NCBI GenBank assembly: GCA_026393335.1
Contig: JAPLAJ010000114.1
Coordinates: 1-7,339, forward strand
Direction: 5' to 3'
Source: Rhodoluna sp.
Lineage (GTDB): Bacteria > Actinomycetota > Actinomycetes > Actinomycetales > Microbacteriaceae
Length of the DNA stretch: 7,339 nt
The translations under genes were made by a program, and so were the position numbers. The notes under the pieces are model-generated. The model had not been told where the DNA came from. It did no database searches and worked only from the letters and a program-made list of their open reading frames with translations. This document shows, piece by piece, positions 6,671 through 7,339 of this stretch (its first letter is position 1; each line of letters begins with the position of its first letter).

Positions 6671-6677
6671 CCTCTTC
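6671..6677 (-). promoter_or_regulatory. Ribosome binding site that sets the groES GTG start
   Basis: GAAGAGG on the minus strand lies 5 bases before GTG 6665. It decides between this start and the longer in-frame reading from 6710, which has no comparable site. Confidence 0.65.
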
Positions 6678-6719
6678 TTTTATTTGCTGGATTTTGGTGA
6701 TTTTGCTCACCTGGTCACA

Positions 6720-6747
6720 AGTTTATCTCTTTTTAGCACTCCTGCAA
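6720..6747 (-). promoter_or_regulatory. Candidate groES promoter overlapping CIRCE
   Basis: On the minus strand TTGCAG (6747-6742) lies 16 bases from TAAACT (6725-6720), a plausible sigma-70-type pair giving a leader of about 45-50 bases. The -35 lies in the CIRCE spacer, and one CIRCE arm lies within the promoter spacer, so HrcA bound there would block RNA polymerase. Confidence 0.5.
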
Positions 6748-6759
6748 CCAGAGTGCTAA
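6733..6759. promoter_or_regulatory. CIRCE operator (HrcA binding site)
   Basis: TTAGCACTC, nine bases, then GAGTGCTAA: an exact match to the CIRCE consensus with both 9-base arms perfect. In bacteria that use it, the HrcA repressor binds CIRCE and releases it on heat shock, and groES is a classic target. Its centre is about 81 bases before the groES GTG and 37 bases before the divergent methyltransferase ATG. Confidence 0.97.
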
Positions 6760-6767
6760 CTCTTCGC

Positions 6768-6776
6768 TGTTAGCGT
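6768..6776 (+). promoter_or_regulatory. Candidate extended -10 for a leaderless methyltransferase transcript
   Basis: TGTTAGCGT on the plus strand fits the extended -10 form TGnTAnnnT, and its hexamer ends 6 bases before ATG 6783. No Shine-Dalgarno is visible before that ATG, which suits a leaderless mRNA. The -35 region of this promoter would lie inside or against the CIRCE right arm. Confidence 0.4.
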
Positions 6777-6782
6777 TGATTT

Positions 6783-7339
6783 ATGGACCGCACCGGCTTT
6801 TTGAGCCTTATCAGCCCCGAGGGGCAGGCTCTTCTAGCCGAAGTAGGAGACATCGACTCCAAAGCCGACATGGTCAAAATAGTCTCCAAGCTCCGAGGCA
6901 AAGGCCACTCAGCAGAACTAGTTGCAACGGTGCTTACCCAGATCAAACTAAGAAGAAGAGCTAAAGCTAAATTTGGTGAATTTTCCGAAGGTATGTTTTT
7001 CACCGAAGAAGGGCTTGAACAAGCATCAAGGCTAAATGTTGCTGCCATTCATGCTGGCAGATTTAGAGCAAATGGACTAGCCCGTATTGCCGATTTAGGT
7101 TGCGGCATTGGTGCTGAAACTCTTGCTCTAGCAAGTCTTGATATGGATGTGATGGCATTTGAACTAGATGAGGTAACAGCAGCTATCGCCACATACAACC
7201 TCGCTCGCTTTGAGAATGTGAAGGTTGAGCAAGCTGATGTCACCAATATTGACTTAGAAGTATTCGATGGCTTATTTATAGATCCAGCAAGACGAGATCT
7301 AAATGATGCAAAAACGAATATCAATAAACGCAAATACGA
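6783..7339 (+). CDS. Class I SAM-dependent methyltransferase, THUMP-like-domain type (partial, C-terminus outside window)
   Basis: The first 185 residues of a Rossmann-fold methyltransferase, open to the right edge. An N-terminal helical part (1-70) is followed by GMFFTEEGLEQASRLNVAAIHAGRF (70-94), a stretch I associate with actinobacterial methyltransferases annotated as THUMP-like-domain proteins. Motif I, DLGCGIGAE (104-112), is the SAM-binding glycine loop; FELDE (126-130) supplies the acidic residue expected to hold the SAM ribose; ADVTN (151-155) fits the adenine-contacting position; and FIDPARRD (165-172) is the motif IV region. The substrate is unknown, though an RNA is plausible given the family. 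It is the only plus-strand gene, divergent from groES. The frame has no stop from ATG 6783 to the edge, and I see no upstream start with a better ribosome binding site. Confidence 0.88.
   Translation, partial: MDRTGFLSLISPEGQALLAEVGDIDSKADMVKIVSKLRGKGHSAELVATVLTQIKLRRRAKAKFGEFSEGMFFTEEGLEQASRLNVAAIHAGRFRANGLARIADLGCGIGAETLALASLDMDVMAFELDEVTAAIATYNLARFENVKVEQADVTNIDLEVFDGLFIDPARRDLNDAKTNINKRKY

Noticed and set aside
6666..6710. Longer groES frame from 6710.
   Set aside because: The extra residues are not part of GroES, and GAAGAGG is ideally spaced for GTG 6665, which gives the normal 98-residue protein.
6770..7333. Two minus-strand open frames (6770-7048 and 7049-7333) opposite the methyltransferase.
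   Set aside because: Their translations resemble no family, while the plus strand encodes clear SAM-binding motifs over the same bases; these are antisense shadows.
1..7339. CRISPR arrays, insertion sequences, tRNA/rRNA genes, toxin-antitoxin or defence genes.
   Set aside because: No direct repeat arrays, transposase motifs, tRNA-like cloverleaf sequences or accessory-gene signatures were seen; genes are densely packed housekeeping and transport functions.

Overview
This 7.3 kb window reads as chromosomal DNA from an actinobacterium of moderate G+C content. By eye it is near or below 50% G+C, with many A/T third codon positions. Three things point to that lineage: a guaB gene followed directly by a CBS-less guaB3 paralogue; a GroES whose sequence closely resembles actinobacterial GroES; and a THUMP-like-type class I methyltransferase next to groES. 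Small-genome aquatic actinobacteria (acI/Nanopelagicales or Luna-type Microbacteriaceae) would fit the base composition. That placement is inference, not shown by the sequence.

Layout: all genes but one lie on the minus strand. Read in the direction of minus-strand transcription (right to left), groES (6369-6665) sits under a perfect CIRCE operator (6733-6759) and ends at a perfect hairpin terminator (6322-6346). Next comes a three-gene polar amino acid ABC importer: permease (5361-6275), ATPase (4600-5364, ATGA overlap with the permease) and lipoprotein binding protein (3659-4558), closed by a strong terminator (3615-3645). A new transcription unit then begins with a lone type-1-fold substrate-binding protein (2440-3558). 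It is followed by guaB (871-2376) and by guaB3 (1-861, running off the left edge). The only plus-strand gene is the divergent methyltransferase (6783-7339, running off the right edge), which shares a 117-base intergenic region with groES.

How the genes work together: GuaB makes XMP from IMP, the committed step to GMP, and GuaB3 is its translationally linked paralogue of uncertain activity. The ABC genes form a complete importer with one permease type, probably for a polar or charged amino acid. groES is the co-chaperonin of GroEL, but no groEL is present here. The orphan binding protein has no permease or ATPase partner in the window.

The window is mostly ordinary housekeeping and transport DNA, and I see no convincing new multi-gene system, mobile element, CRISPR array or RNA gene. 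No gene-free stretch exceeds about 120 bases. The points most worth a second look are the CIRCE element shared with the divergent methyltransferase promoter, the orphan non-lipoprotein binding protein ahead of guaB, the non-canonical starts (TTG for guaB3, GTG for groES), and two possible leaderless promoters.
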